A stretch of DNA of 50,393 nt from Bacillota bacterium. Lineage in GTDB: Bacteria > Bacillota > UBA994 > UBA5500. Shown piece after piece: positions 1 through 9,724 of this stretch. The stretch is taken from contig JAEZJZ010000106.1 in assembly GCA_023436245.1 (NCBI GenBank), forward strand, positions 1-50,393. Reading direction: 5' to 3'. The translations under genes were made by a program, and so were the position numbers. The notes under the pieces were generated by a model. It worked only from the letters and a program-made list of their open reading frames with translations, did no database searches and was not told the origin of the DNA. Position 1 is the first letter of the stretch, and the number at the start of each line of letters is the position of its first letter.

Positions 1-70
1 TAATTTGATCTCGATCTGCGCCTTTGTTATACCCCACAGATAATCTCTCCCAACTCACCTGTATGGGTAT

Positions 71-100
71 ATTATACCACTTGATCCAACATTATGTCAA
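71..100 (-). promoter_or_regulatory. Sigma-A-type promoter reading off the left edge
   Basis: On the minus strand TTGACA (95-100) and TATAAT (71-76) are both perfect and 18 bases apart. The promoter points left, so it should drive a gene just outside the window. The flavoprotein gene on the same strand ends at 172, so this starts a separate transcript. Confidence 0.75.
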
Positions 101-171
101 CTAGAAAGCGGTTTTCACACAGGCTGCCGTCCCTGTTGCTTCATGCGACCCGTGCGCCGTCCCCTGACTCA

Positions 172-1800
172 TCACAACTCCCGGCGCTTCATGCTTTCCG
201 CCAGATGTTCGGCCGTGCGCAAGGCCAAGGCCATCACCGTGAGGGTGGGGTTGCCGCTGCCGCCAGTGACGAAGGAGGCAGCGCTGCAGATAACCAGGTT
301 CTTGATGTCGTGGCTCTGGCACCACTCATTGACCACAGAGGTGCGCGGATCGCTGCCCATACGGCAGCCGCCCATCAAGTGGGCCGTGTCCGAGACCGTG
401 AACTCAGGCCGGCCTCCGGCCGCCTCCAGGATGCGCTCCATGCTGCCCACCGCGTGTTTGATCAGCCGCAGGTCGTTCTCTCCATAACTGAACGTGACTT
501 TAGCCAAAGGTAGCCCATGTTCATCTCTTTCCTCAGCCAACGTGACTGTGTTCTGCTCACTGGGCAGCACCTCACCGACCATGGTCACTCGACCGTAGAA
601 GTTGTAGTCGATCATCGCATCGCGCAGCTTTGATCCCCAGAGGTTGCAGCCCCTGACCAAACCCTGGGCCATCTCGATCGGCCTGGCCCCATGGGCATGC
701 AAAGTATACCCTCTCACGAAATCCCGGGTTGCCGAGGTCTCATAGAAGTCCAAGCTGGAGGCCAACACCGGCGTACCTTTGTACAGCCGTATCTCCTCCG
801 GGAAGCGCGCATAGACATCGTGACTGCTGTGCGGCATGATGCCGACCCCCACCAGCCCGCTGGAGTTGGCCAGCCCGTCAGGATACTGCCGACAAGCAGA
901 ATTGAGCAGCAGGCGTGGCGTCTCGATCACGAAGTTTGCCAGCACCACCACCCGAGCCTTCTGCCGGTACTCCTGCCCTTCATGCCGAAAGAGCACCGCA
1001 TTCGCACGCCCATGCGCGTCAACCAGCACTTTGCTTACTGTGCAGTCGGTAAGCACCTCGGCGCCGGCTGCGATCGCCCGGGGAATGTGGTGGATCAGAG
1101 TGCTGAACTTGGAGTTGGGCATGCACCCCTGGTTGCAGAAGCCGCGGTTGATGCAGGGTGGACGCCCATCAAACGGCGCCGAGACGATGGCCAGCGGAGT
1201 GACCGTGCTCCGGATGCCAAGCTTCTCGCAGCCGATGCGAAACATCTCGGCATTGGCGCTGAGCGGCTCCCGCTCAGGCAATGGGTAGGGTCCGTGGAAT
1301 GGCCCCCAGGGAAATGCCTTCGGCCCCGATACCCCGATCTCTTTCTCCAGGCGACCATAGTACGGCTCCAGATCCCGATAGGAGATTGGCCAATCCTGAC
1401 CGACGCCATCGCTAGTCCGCACGGTAAAGTCACTCTCATGGAAGCGCAACGCCACCGCGGTCCAGTGGGTGGTACCTCCACCTACCCCTTTGCCCGAATT
1501 ATTCTTGCCTAACGTCAGGGTGTTGAGGCCCGCCACAATCCGGGTATCCTGCCAGCCCAGCGATTCCGCAGCCAGTTCGTCTGATGCAAAGTCCTGCTGC
1601 GGGTCCCAGAAGGGCCCCGCCTCGATCACCACCACGTCCAGCCCAGCCTGGCAGAGCTCCTGCGCCATCACCCCGCCGGCAGCACCCGCTCCCACAATGC
1701 AGACATCGCAGCCATCACGAAACTTGCGCCGCTGCATGTTGCTGTGGCGCGCGCCCTGCACGTGCACTGATTGATGCTCAATCTGTTGCTGCTTGCTCAT
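172..1800 (-). CDS. GMC-family FAD-dependent oxidoreductase (gluconate/choline dehydrogenase type)
   Basis: This 542-residue flavoprotein probably oxidises an alcohol or sugar hydroxyl with FAD. The N-terminal dinucleotide fold shows GAGAAGG near residues 37-43 and an acidic strand end (VVVIEAG) about 20 residues later. The C-terminal GMC domain carries TAHLMGGCRMG and GGSGNPTLTVMAL, the usual catalytic and FAD-contact segments. I start at the ATG at 1800 because it overlaps the stop of the upstream subunit gene (ATGA) and follows a GGGAGGCGAGG ribosome site; an in-frame ATG at 1818 is upstream. No Sec or Tat signal is visible, so it should face the cytoplasm unless carried by its partner. 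It is the last gene of a three-gene operon. The substrate cannot be told from sequence. Confidence 0.93.
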   Translation of the reverse strand: MSKQQQIEHQSVHVQGARHSNMQRRKFRDGCDVCIVGAGAAGGVMAQELCQAGLDVVVIEAGPFWDPQQDFASDELAAESLGWQDTRIVAGLNTLTLGKNNSGKGVGGGTTHWTAVALRFHESDFTVRTSDGVGQDWPISYRDLEPYYGRLEKEIGVSGPKAFPWGPFHGPYPLPEREPLSANAEMFRIGCEKLGIRSTVTPLAIVSAPFDGRPPCINRGFCNQGCMPNSKFSTLIHHIPRAIAAGAEVLTDCTVSKVLVDAHGRANAVLFRHEGQEYRQKARVVVLANFVIETPRLLLNSACRQYPDGLANSSGLVGVGIMPHSSHDVYARFPEEIRLYKGTPVLASSLDFYETSATRDFVRGYTLHAHGARPIEMAQGLVRGCNLWGSKLRDAMIDYNFYGRVTMVGEVLPSEQNTVTLAEERDEHGLPLAKVTFSYGENDLRLIKHAVGSMERILEAAGGRPEFTVSDTAHLMGGCRMGSDPRTSVVNEWCQSHDIKNLVICSAASFVTGGSGNPTLTVMALALRTAEHLAESMKRREL

Positions 1801-2402
1801 GGCCGCCTCGCCTCCCATGGGTCAGTCAGCCCGAACTCACTGCGCAGGTACCCGCGCGGGTAAGCCGGCCCGGCGTAGCCAATTTCAGACCAGACGGTGG
1901 GATGGGCGTAATAGGCTTTAACTAAGGTCGTGGCCAGCTTGCTGAAAGCCGCCTGCTGCTGCTTAGCTACCCAATCAGGTAACCAATCGATCGCTCCACG
2001 TTCCATCTGCTGCAATAACGCCTCCCGCTCCGTTGGCTGCAGGCTGAGGAAGTGTCGCTGCAGCTTGGCCTTCGCAGCCCGATTTAGGTTGAGCAGCGCA
2101 GCGCGAACTAATTGCTGGCCCGTCGGCACGCCCAGCTCCCGTTGGCTCTCGCCGATGTCGCTGGTCATCTGCCCATCCAGATGATGCACCATGAAGCGAA
2201 GAATAGGCTCCCGATCGTCAGCCACCAGAATCTCGGCGATGACCTGGACCACCGCCACCTCGTCCTCGGTCAGCCAATTAAAGGTGCGTCGGTACTGCAG
2301 ACGCCCCATCACGACGTGTCGGGTGTGCAGGTCCCATTCATGCTGTTCCTGCGTGACGTCAAACCCCGGATACCATGAGGCACGTCTTGGCTTGGTGGGC
2401 AT
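1797..2402 (-). CDS. Gluconate 2-dehydrogenase subunit 3-like protein
   Basis: This 201-residue protein resembles the small gamma subunit (subunit 3 family) that accompanies GMC flavoproteins in membrane dehydrogenases. Support comes mainly from its position: 4 bases downstream of a membrane protein and overlapping the flavoprotein start by ATGA. The protein is helical and rich in Gln and Trp, and ends with a YAGPAYPRGY-like segment common in this family. Classical gamma subunits have a Tat signal; none is seen here (start MPTKPRRASWYPGF). The start at 2402 is chosen because GGAGGT lies 6 bases upstream; a longer in-frame start at 2441 lacks a ribosome site. It probably stabilises the flavoprotein. 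Confidence 0.82.
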   Translation of the reverse strand: MPTKPRRASWYPGFDVTQEQHEWDLHTRHVVMGRLQYRRTFNWLTEDEVAVVQVIAEILVADDREPILRFMVHHLDGQMTSDIGESQRELGVPTGQQLVRAALLNLNRAAKAKLQRHFLSLQPTEREALLQQMERGAIDWLPDWVAKQQQAAFSKLATTLVKAYYAHPTVWSEIGYAGPAYPRGYLRSEFGLTDPWEARRP

Positions 2403-2406
2403 GGCG

Positions 2407-2799
2407 CTACCTCCAATAGAGGGCAAACAGCCCCAGGGCACTGACTGCGCTGATGGTCAACGGCAACATCACGGGCGGACCGATCAGGAAGTTGTTCATG
2501 CGATAGCCGCCCACGCGCTCCCCCACGCCTCGCACGTGGTAATAGAAGCCGCCTAACCCGGAGACAACCCCGATAATCAGCAGAATGCCGGTCACCTGCA
2601 GCAGAACAGCCGAGTTGACGAAAGCAGCGGCCGCTGCCACCAGAGCAATCAGCGGGGCTTCCACCACCGGCGACCACATCGCTGCACTGCGGAAGTTCTG
2701 ACGATAATGGAACATCGTCACCTGCAGGAAGATCACCAGGTACATGGCGGATACGGCAAGCAGCAGAACTCGACCCAGCGGCCAGCCAGAGTAGACCAT
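2407..2799 (-). CDS. Four-helix membrane protein of the dehydrogenase operon
   Basis: This protein of about 130 residues has four hydrophobic segments (roughly residues 9-27, 40-60, 63-82 and 107-127) with short loops. It is the first gene of the operon, four bases upstream of the subunit-3 gene. I do not recognise a named family. By context it is likely the membrane anchor or electron outlet of the dehydrogenase, in the place where proteobacterial systems use a cytochrome c. No CxxCH haem motif is present; His residues near residues 31, 88 and nearby could bind cofactors, but this is speculative. Two ATGs compete: 2805 directly abuts GGGGAGGG, while 2799 has proper spacing. Confidence 0.75.
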   Translation of the reverse strand: MVYSGWPLGRVLLLAVSAMYLVIFLQVTMFHYRQNFRSAAMWSPVVEAPLIALVAAAAAFVNSAVLLQVTGILLIIGVVSGLGGFYYHVRGVGERVGGYRMNNFLIGPPVMLPLTISAVSALGLFALYWR

Positions 2800-3277
2800 T
2801 GCCATCCCTCCCCAGAAAATGTCGTTTCTAGGGTGCCAAGCTCACGGCTTCTCTATGTGGGCCAGGTAGCACTCTGAGCGCAGCGGCCCCCGCAGTGCCG
2901 TCCCGCCAAAAGAACCGTAGAGCGCAACAAAGGGACTGTCGCAGAAGCCTAGCGGCTGCGGGCGCCATGCATGGCGCCCCTACGACATGCATGTCCGGCA
3001 CTCGTAGGGGCCGCATCGTCTGTATATCGTGACTCCCACCATGAAAATAGCATGTCCGGCACTCGTAGGGGTCGCATGCATGCGACCCGCGCAGGCGTCA
3101 CAGCGCAGTGGCCACGGGGATCACCGAGATTCCAGCTTGCATGCGACCCGCATAGGCGTCACAGCGCAACCCACCGACAGCATTGAGCGCATCCAGACGA
3201 AGAGAGGCGACGGAGGTCGTCTCTCTTGCGCTCTTCAGGGGTTATTGCAACAGCCCCCGCTGCCGGGCATAGCCGCC
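2800..3277. repeat. Gene-free gap with family A palindromes and short direct repeats
   Basis: The 472-base gap holds family A elements: GGGCGCCATGCATGGCGCCC at 2960-2979 and CGTAGGGGTCGCATGCATGC-type at 3064-3089, plus a partial copy at 3003-3020. CATGTCCGGCACTCGTAGGG is directly repeated near 2990 and 3050. GCATGCGACCCGC.AGGCGTCACAGCGCA is repeated near 3076 and 3139. No convincing gene was seen. The promoter of the dehydrogenase operon should lie near 2810-2900, but no good hexamers were found. Confidence 0.7.
3200..3227 (-). terminator. Hairpin downstream of the cobalamin-binding protein gene
   Basis: A 12-base-pair stem (AAGAGAGGCGAC with GTCGTCTCTCTT, one wobble) and loop GGAG lie 50 bases past the stop at 3278. 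There is no clear T tract, so terminator function is only likely. Confidence 0.4.
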
Positions 3278-4342
3278 CTAGCGCAATCCGAATGCCTGGT
3301 TGGCCCACTCCACAAACTGCGCAGCATCGCCAACACAGATATCTGCGGGCCAACGTCGCCAGAGGTCGGGGTCGACCAAGAATGGCCGCCCCCCCACGGC
3401 GATCCTAAGGTTGTCAAACCGCTCACGGGCAGCCTTGACCACCTGGAAGCAGTAATCCAGGTGAATGGGCATGGTCACCGAGAGCGCCAGCAGATCCGCT
3501 TTCTGCGTGTCCACCGCCTGCAATACTTTGCAGAGAGGGACCGCCGCTCCCGGGCAGAAGCTGTCCCAGCCGTTTAGTTCGAAGATCTCGCAGATCATCC
3601 TCACGCCGATTTCGTGCAACTCAGCCCCGGCGGAACAGGCGACTATTGCTTTACCGCGTCGTGCCACGCCCCGGCGTTCAGCGCTTAAGCGAGCCATTAC
3701 CGCTTGCGTGATCAAGGCGCTGCGGTGTTCCTGGCCAACGGTCAGTTCCCCCTGTTGCCAGAGCTGGCCTACCTGGTACATCACCGGTTGCAACACATCA
3801 ACGCACAACTCTGGCACCGGTATGCCCGCATGATGAGCCTCCATGATCACCCGAATCGCGCTCATTCGGTCATTTCCCAAGAGCACAGCCAGGTACTCCC
3901 GCCGCAACTCCGCATACGGGCCAACTGCAAACTGCTCGCTGGCGACCGGTTCGTCCGAGAACTCTGCAGTCGCCTCGATGGCATGCTGCAGAAACCTATC
4001 GGCCAGCACCGCTTTGCCCGGCGGCAGCGTCTGTGCAAATAGCTGGCGCAGGGACCGGTAATGCCAGATCAACATCTGCTTGATACCCTCGGGCGCATGC
4101 TGCGGCAGGCGATTGACCAGCACCTCACGCAGCCAGCGCGCGTGTTCCCTGAAGGTGGGGCCGCTCTCGAACTTGAGAGCCATCGACAAGCATTCGATGC
4201 TGTACGAAACATCCTCCAGCATCAGATTCTTCTGCCTCTCGTCAAACTCCCTAATCTGGATATCGTGCCGACATTGCCAATCCAGCACCTGCTTGGCAAG
4301 TTTGATCCGTTCAGGAGACGGATTCAGGCCCAAGAGACTCAT
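3278..4342 (-). CDS. Cobalamin (B12)-binding domain protein
   Basis: This 354-residue protein has an uncharacterised helical N-terminal region (1-140), a helical B12-cap-like domain (about 145-225, with VGQLWQQGELTVGQEH), and a Rossmann-type B12-binding domain (230-354). The base-off ligand motif is ELHEIG at 241-246, the ExHxxG form typical of CarH-like photoreceptors and related regulators, rather than the DxHxxG of methyltransferases. No MerR-type DNA-binding domain is recognisable at the N terminus, so its output is unknown. It could be a B12-dependent sensor or an accessory corrinoid protein. The start follows GGGAGTGAGG. It is a single-gene unit between repeats and the helicase. Confidence 0.85.
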   Translation of the reverse strand: MSLLGLNPSPERIKLAKQVLDWQCRHDIQIREFDERQKNLMLEDVSYSIECLSMALKFESGPTFREHARWLREVLVNRLPQHAPEGIKQMLIWHYRSLRQLFAQTLPPGKAVLADRFLQHAIEATAEFSDEPVASEQFAVGPYAELRREYLAVLLGNDRMSAIRVIMEAHHAGIPVPELCVDVLQPVMYQVGQLWQQGELTVGQEHRSALITQAVMARLSAERRGVARRGKAIVACSAGAELHEIGVRMICEIFELNGWDSFCPGAAVPLCKVLQAVDTQKADLLALSVTMPIHLDYCFQVVKAARERFDNLRIAVGGRPFLVDPDLWRRWPADICVGDAAQFVEWANQAFGLR

Positions 4343-4434
4343 CTATTCCTCACTCCCAGTCCGTGGCGCCAATGGGCGGCGTCACTCTATCATGGCGTCA
4401 TAATTGTCCCCGAAACGTCTGCACCTTATCTCAA

Positions 4435-4464
4435 TCAAAACAGCCCTCCTGGCAGGAAGGCTGT
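4435..4464 (-). terminator. Rho-independent terminator of the DEAD-box helicase gene
   Basis: On the minus strand ACAGCCTTCCT and AGGAGGGCTGT form a stem followed by TTTTGATT, eight bases past the helicase stop codon. Confidence 0.8.
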
Positions 4465-4471
4465 TCATCTC

Positions 4472-5935
<1,464 letters not shown>

Positions 5936-6356
5936 CTGTTCTCCTTCTACCGTGGCTGCCTAAAATTTGGCTGCTTATCTAAACGACGAAATGGCGATTA
6001 TCCGAGCAACAAAGAAGCCACCTTTGCCCACCGCAGTCGAAACTAATTGCGGTGAACCTGACTTTGCCATTGTATGGCGTTATCCAATGCTAGTCAAGTG
6101 CGCGCCCCAGCACCACCTCACCGCTCTACTAGCCGGTTCGGGCCGGCAATGAGTCCCCGGACCTGTCCGGCGCCATCGTATACTTGATCGCTTCGTTGGT
6201 AGCTCACGATTCTCTTCCTCGCGCGATTCAATCCCTGCCCCAATGCCTTTGCAGCAGAACGCACAAAAGGCAACCCGCCCACGCAGAACGAGTCGCCTTG
6301 CGGCATTGTCACTATAAGCAACTGCCGTCAGCCGGAATCGACAGGAGCCCATCCGC
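5936..6356. other. Intergenic region between the helicase and the first GGDEF gene
   Basis: This gap holds the helicase promoter and leader (5936-6097). The rest (6098-6356) is sequence downstream of the GGDEF gene. An open frame of 67 codons on the minus strand (6118-6321) has no ribosome binding site and no recognisable family, so I do not call it a gene. A small CCGGACCTGTCCGG-type inverted repeat lies near 6157-6171. Confidence 0.5.
6069..6097 (-). promoter_or_regulatory. Sigma-A promoter of the DEAD-box helicase
   Basis: On the minus strand TTGACT (6092-6097) and TACAAT (6069-6074) are separated by 17 bases. Transcription would start near 6062, giving a leader of about 127 bases before the helicase ATG at 5935. 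Confidence 0.7.
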
Positions 6357-8918
6357 TCAGACCGAGCTCGCCAGAAACGCCTGAACCACCTCTGGGTCAA
6401 ACTGACTGCCGGCGTGGCGCTGCAGTTCAGCCACCGCCTGCTCGTGCTGCAGCGGGCGTCGATACGGGCGCTCGCTGACCATGGCATCATAAGCATCCAC
6501 CACTGCCAGAATCCGCGAAAGCAAGGGGATTTCCTCCCCACGCAGGCCTCTCGGGTAGCCATTCCCGTCCCATCGCTCGTGGTGGGCCAGAATGTACTCA
6601 CTCACCACCGACAGCTCGGGTGTGTTCTGAGAGATGCGGTAGCCGATTTCGGGGTGACGCTTCATCTCTACCCATTCTGCCTCCGTCAAGGGGCCCGGCT
6701 TCTGCAAGATGCTTTCTCTCACTCCCACCTTGCCGATGTCATGCAGCACTGCCAGCAGAGCCAGTTCATCCAGCCATCTCTCTGGCAGACCCAAGGCCTG
6801 GCCAACTGCCAGCGAGTAATGCTTCAGCCGCATGGCATGCGCCTCTGTCTCATAAGACTTGGCTTCCAGAGTGGCCTGCAAGGTATTCAGGATTGTGTTG
6901 CGGAAACTCTTGCCCTCGAGCAGCTTCTGTCTGTACATCTGCTCCTCTGCTTCCTTCAACAAGTCCCAAATGTCATCTGCTTCTGCTCGCATGACCGCAC
7001 ACCCGAGGGCAATGCTCAATTGCAAATCGTGATCCCGGTAGCCACGACAGCGCTCCCTGATTCGGCCGATCACGTCCTCGGCCAATGCCGCGTTTGCCCT
7101 AGGCAGGACTATTACGAACTCGTCTCCCCCCCACCGGAAGACGGCCGCATCGGGCGGACAGCTTTCAGTCATCACTTCCGCCACCAACTGCAACAATCTG
7201 TCGCCGGTCTCATGCCCGAAGATGTCGTTGGTCAGCTTCAACCCGTTTAGGTCACCCATGATCACGGCCAACGGCATGTCTTCGATGGTCTCCGTCTTGG
7301 CAAACCGTTCCTCAAAGAAGCGACGGTTGTGCAGTCCGGTCAACTGGTCATAATAGCTCAGGTGAAGGATTCGATCCTGGTGCAGCTTCTCTGCTGTGAC
7401 GTCACGAAAAACCATGACAACACCCAGAATCTGCCCGTGTTCATCCGTAATCGGGGCGGCACTGTCTGCCAGGGAGATGAGCGATTCATCTTTGGTGATC
7501 AGCGCGGTGTGGTTGGCCAGGCCAATTGTCTTGCCCGTGCAGAGCACCTTGCCAACCGGATCGGAGATCGGCTCACCCGTCTCCTCGCTGATCAGACGAA
7601 ACACCTCGGCGAACGGCCTGCCTACTGCCTCTGACTCACTCCAACCAGATATGTCAGTGGCGGCCTTGTTCACGTTCGTAATCAGCCCCGTGGCGTCCGT
7701 CGTGACCACTCCGTCGCCGATGGAGAGCAAGGTGGTGCGCAGCAACTCCTTCTCCTGCTGTATAGTGAGCTTGTATTGCTCGCGTTCGGTGACGTCAGAG
7801 ATGATCGAAAACAGCAGGGGCCCGCCGCTGTCTGTCACCGGGCAGGAGTACACGTCCACCAGCCGGATTTCACCACTCTTCAGGCGGTGTGGAAACAGGA
7901 AATACCGTTGCCCCGAGGCCAAAGCTGCGCGCCGCCGCTGCTCCACTTCGAGAGATGGCAGCATGTTGATCTCCTGAATACTCATGTTCAGAAGCTCAGC
8001 GCGGTCGTAACCATAGAACTCGCAGGCCGCTGGATTGGCGTCGACTATGCGGCCAGTCACGGGTTCAATCATCAGCATCACGGCAGAGTGTTCAGCAAAC
8101 ATGCTGTGCAACCGCTTGGACAGCTGGTCTCGCTCGCCTTCAGCCCGCTTCAACTCGGTTATGTCCAGACGGGAACCGACCAGATACTTCACTCGACCTT
8201 GTTCCAGCAGCGGGCTGAGGGTGGTCAGCCAAATCCGCTCGCCGGTCGGAAACGAGAGGGATTCTTCAAATGTGATCGGTTTGCCAGCCGCCACGCAGCG
8301 CCGATAGCTCGCCTCGACAGCCGCCCCGACCGTCGGGCCCATCGCTTCAACGGGTGTAAACCCGATGATCTCTTCCGGGGCGTATCCGACCAGTCTGCCG
8401 TAAGCCGAGTTCACCCGCACGCACCGGAACTGGCCGTCATCGTCCACCCTGACCAAGAACATGGCATCATGCGTCCCATTGAACACCTGGTCCAACTCAC
8501 TGGTCAGGGTGCTGATTTGGGACTTCTGCTGCTGCAGCTCCCTAATCTGCTGGACTTCGGCGCTGATGTCCTGGAACAAGGTGACAAAGTGGCCCGGCTC
8601 CGGGGAGAACACGGTGATCCGAAAAGCGCTATTCAGTGGCTCCGAGTGCTGCGTGAACTCCCTGCGCCCGGCAGTCTGCACAACCCTGCCGTAGAAGGCG
8701 ACCCAATCGAACTCTCCGTCCCGCACGCCCGGCAGCACTTCCGTGACCCGCTTGCCCAGAATATCTGCCGCGTGCAGTCCAGTCATCTGCTCAAAGGCGG
8801 AATTGACTTCCAGGAAAACATAGTCCTCCGGCTGGCCGTCAGTTCCGAACAGCAGTCGGTGATATGCGTAACCAAACGGTGCCTGCGCAATGATGTCCCG
8901 AAAAAGCCTCGCTTCCAT
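6357..8918 (-). CDS. PAS-PAS-PAS-PAS-GGDEF-HD-GYP cyclic-di-GMP signalling protein
   Basis: This cytoplasmic protein of about 853 residues combines PAS sensory domains (four, roughly residues 5-120, 140-260, 270-385 and 395-515), a GGDEF diguanylate cyclase domain (about 525-680, FRWGGDEFVIVLPR) and an HD-GYP phosphodiesterase domain (about 690-850, LHDIGKVGV and HHERWDGNGYPRGL). The catalytic motifs of both enzymes look intact. The product-inhibition I-site before GGDEF is CPPD instead of RxxD. The start at 8918 follows GGGGGAGG with good spacing; the in-frame start at 9029 lacks a ribosome site. Two Spo0A-box-like sequences lie about 127 bases upstream. It could make or break c-di-GMP, with the balance set by PAS ligands. 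Confidence 0.93.
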   Translation of the reverse strand: MEARLFRDIIAQAPFGYAYHRLLFGTDGQPEDYVFLEVNSAFEQMTGLHAADILGKRVTEVLPGVRDGEFDWVAFYGRVVQTAGRREFTQHSEPLNSAFRITVFSPEPGHFVTLFQDISAEVQQIRELQQQKSQISTLTSELDQVFNGTHDAMFLVRVDDDGQFRCVRVNSAYGRLVGYAPEEIIGFTPVEAMGPTVGAAVEASYRRCVAAGKPITFEESLSFPTGERIWLTTLSPLLEQGRVKYLVGSRLDITELKRAEGERDQLSKRLHSMFAEHSAVMLMIEPVTGRIVDANPAACEFYGYDRAELLNMSIQEINMLPSLEVEQRRRAALASGQRYFLFPHRLKSGEIRLVDVYSCPVTDSGGPLLFSIISDVTEREQYKLTIQQEKELLRTTLLSIGDGVVTTDATGLITNVNKAATDISGWSESEAVGRPFAEVFRLISEETGEPISDPVGKVLCTGKTIGLANHTALITKDESLISLADSAAPITDEHGQILGVVMVFRDVTAEKLHQDRILHLSYYDQLTGLHNRRFFEERFAKTETIEDMPLAVIMGDLNGLKLTNDIFGHETGDRLLQLVAEVMTESCPPDAAVFRWGGDEFVIVLPRANAALAEDVIGRIRERCRGYRDHDLQLSIALGCAVMRAEADDIWDLLKEAEEQMYRQKLLEGKSFRNTILNTLQATLEAKSYETEAHAMRLKHYSLAVGQALGLPERWLDELALLAVLHDIGKVGVRESILQKPGPLTEAEWVEMKRHPEIGYRISQNTPELSVVSEYILAHHERWDGNGYPRGLRGEEIPLLSRILAVVDAYDAMVSERPYRRPLQHEQAVAELQRHAGSQFDPEVVQAFLASSV

Positions 8919-9044
8919 CTGCGCCTCCCCCATTTCAACAAAGTGGATCCTGAGCTGCTGTTCGTGGCTGACGTGCGACAGGAATCCCCATAATCCTCGC
9001 AACTGGAAGTATGGGAAAACAGACCGCACAAATTACTACCTAGA

Positions 9045-9061
9045 TTCGACATGTTGCGACA
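9045..9061 (-). promoter_or_regulatory. Tandem Spo0A-box-like sites
   Basis: On the minus strand TGTCGCA (9055-9061) and TGTCGAA (9045-9051) are direct repeats ten bases apart. TGTCGAA matches the known Spo0A box core, and the one-turn spacing favours cooperative binding on one face. The same TGTCGAATCT occurs upstream of the GGDEF gene at 14750-17281. Confidence 0.4.
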
Positions 9062-9195
9062 CGTTTCCTTCTGACTGTTCGCACATCGGACAGTTGAAAG
9101 TGACACATCCTATCTCGGCTGAAGCGAAAGGCCAACCCCTCGGGCAGACAAGGTGCAAGTGCTCCCAGCGCATCCGCATTCTCGCGGAGTAAAGC

Positions 9196-9225
9196 AAAGG
9201 AGGCCAGGTATTGACCTGACCTCCT
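9196..9225 (-). terminator. Terminator of the FMN-binding protein gene
   Basis: AGGAGGTCAGGT and ACCTGGCCTCCT form a near-perfect stem with loop CAAT, followed by TTTGCTTTA on the minus strand. It lies 24 bases after the stop at 9249. Confidence 0.65.
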
Positions 9226-9248
9226 GCCCAGCTTCGCGCCCGGTCAAT

Positions 9249-9626
9249 CTAGACCAGCCGCTTTGCTCCTGAGTATACCTCTTCCACCGTCAATGCAGCA
9301 GCAGCGTGACCGGGATGCTTGCTCGGATTCCACTGCTTCATACCATCATAAATCGCGCCCTGCTGATGATAGCTGATCGTGCCCTTCAACTGATAAGCGG
9401 CGCCCTCTCCGGTGATGAAGAGCACGCTGCCCTTGCTGCCAGCCAGGATGTTCTGCCGCGTTTTGTCAAAGTAGTTGTCGGCAATCACGATCGTGCCCTC
9501 ATCGTACTGAGAGACGCAAGTCGCGTAGATTGCATTGGGCATACCTTGTTCGTTCACCGTCGTCAATACCACCGGCCCGCTGCGTTTGCCCCAAGCCTGA
9601 CTGACGACTTCCGGAATCTTGACCAT
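9249..9626 (-). CDS. Pyridoxamine 5'-phosphate oxidase-family FMN-binding protein
   Basis: This 125-residue split-barrel flavoprotein resembles small PNPOx-like proteins of anaerobes. It starts with VVLTTVNEQGMPNAIYATCV, the usual first strands (VxxxxxDGxPNAxP). DNYFDKTRQNI and GSVLFI correspond to the FMN-phosphate region, followed by the AYQLKGTISYH strand. The true pyridoxamine oxidase is longer, so vitamin B6 synthesis is not implied; a flavin reductase or redox sensor role is as likely. AAGGAGG lies 9 bases before the ATG. It is a one-gene transcript with its own terminator, between two GGDEF genes. Confidence 0.88.
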   Translation of the reverse strand: MVKIPEVVSQAWGKRSGPVVLTTVNEQGMPNAIYATCVSQYDEGTIVIADNYFDKTRQNILAGSKGSVLFITGEGAAYQLKGTISYHQQGAIYDGMKQWNPSKHPGHAAAALTVEEVYSGAKRLV

Positions 9627-9724
9627 GAACAGAAACCTCCTTGCAGATCTGATCGTGCCTGCTGCATTCTACATCGACCAGTCTATTTCCTTTATTTAGT
9701 TTCTGTCATATGTTTAATTGCAGA

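Larger units (their letters stand above)
8919..9248. other. Regulatory gap upstream of the first GGDEF gene
   Basis: The 330 bases hold the leader and putative control sites of the GGDEF gene at 6357-8918 and, at 9196-9225, the terminator of the next gene upstream. No gene or clear sigma-A hexamer pair was seen. Confidence 0.5.

Noticed and set aside
691..1512. Open frame of 273 codons antisense to the GMC flavoprotein
   Set aside because: No ribosome site or family; the flavoprotein motifs on the other strand explain the open frame.
2940..3170. Clustered short palindromes as a CRISPR array
   Set aside because: The spacing and sequence are irregular, with no constant repeat, and no cas genes are present.
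6118..6321. 67-codon minus-strand open frame
   Set aside because: No ribosome site, no recognisable family and a TTG first codon.
7776..8993. Long open frame antisense to the first GGDEF gene (405 codons)
   Set aside because: Translation has no recognisable domain, and the other strand encodes PAS domains with intact motifs.
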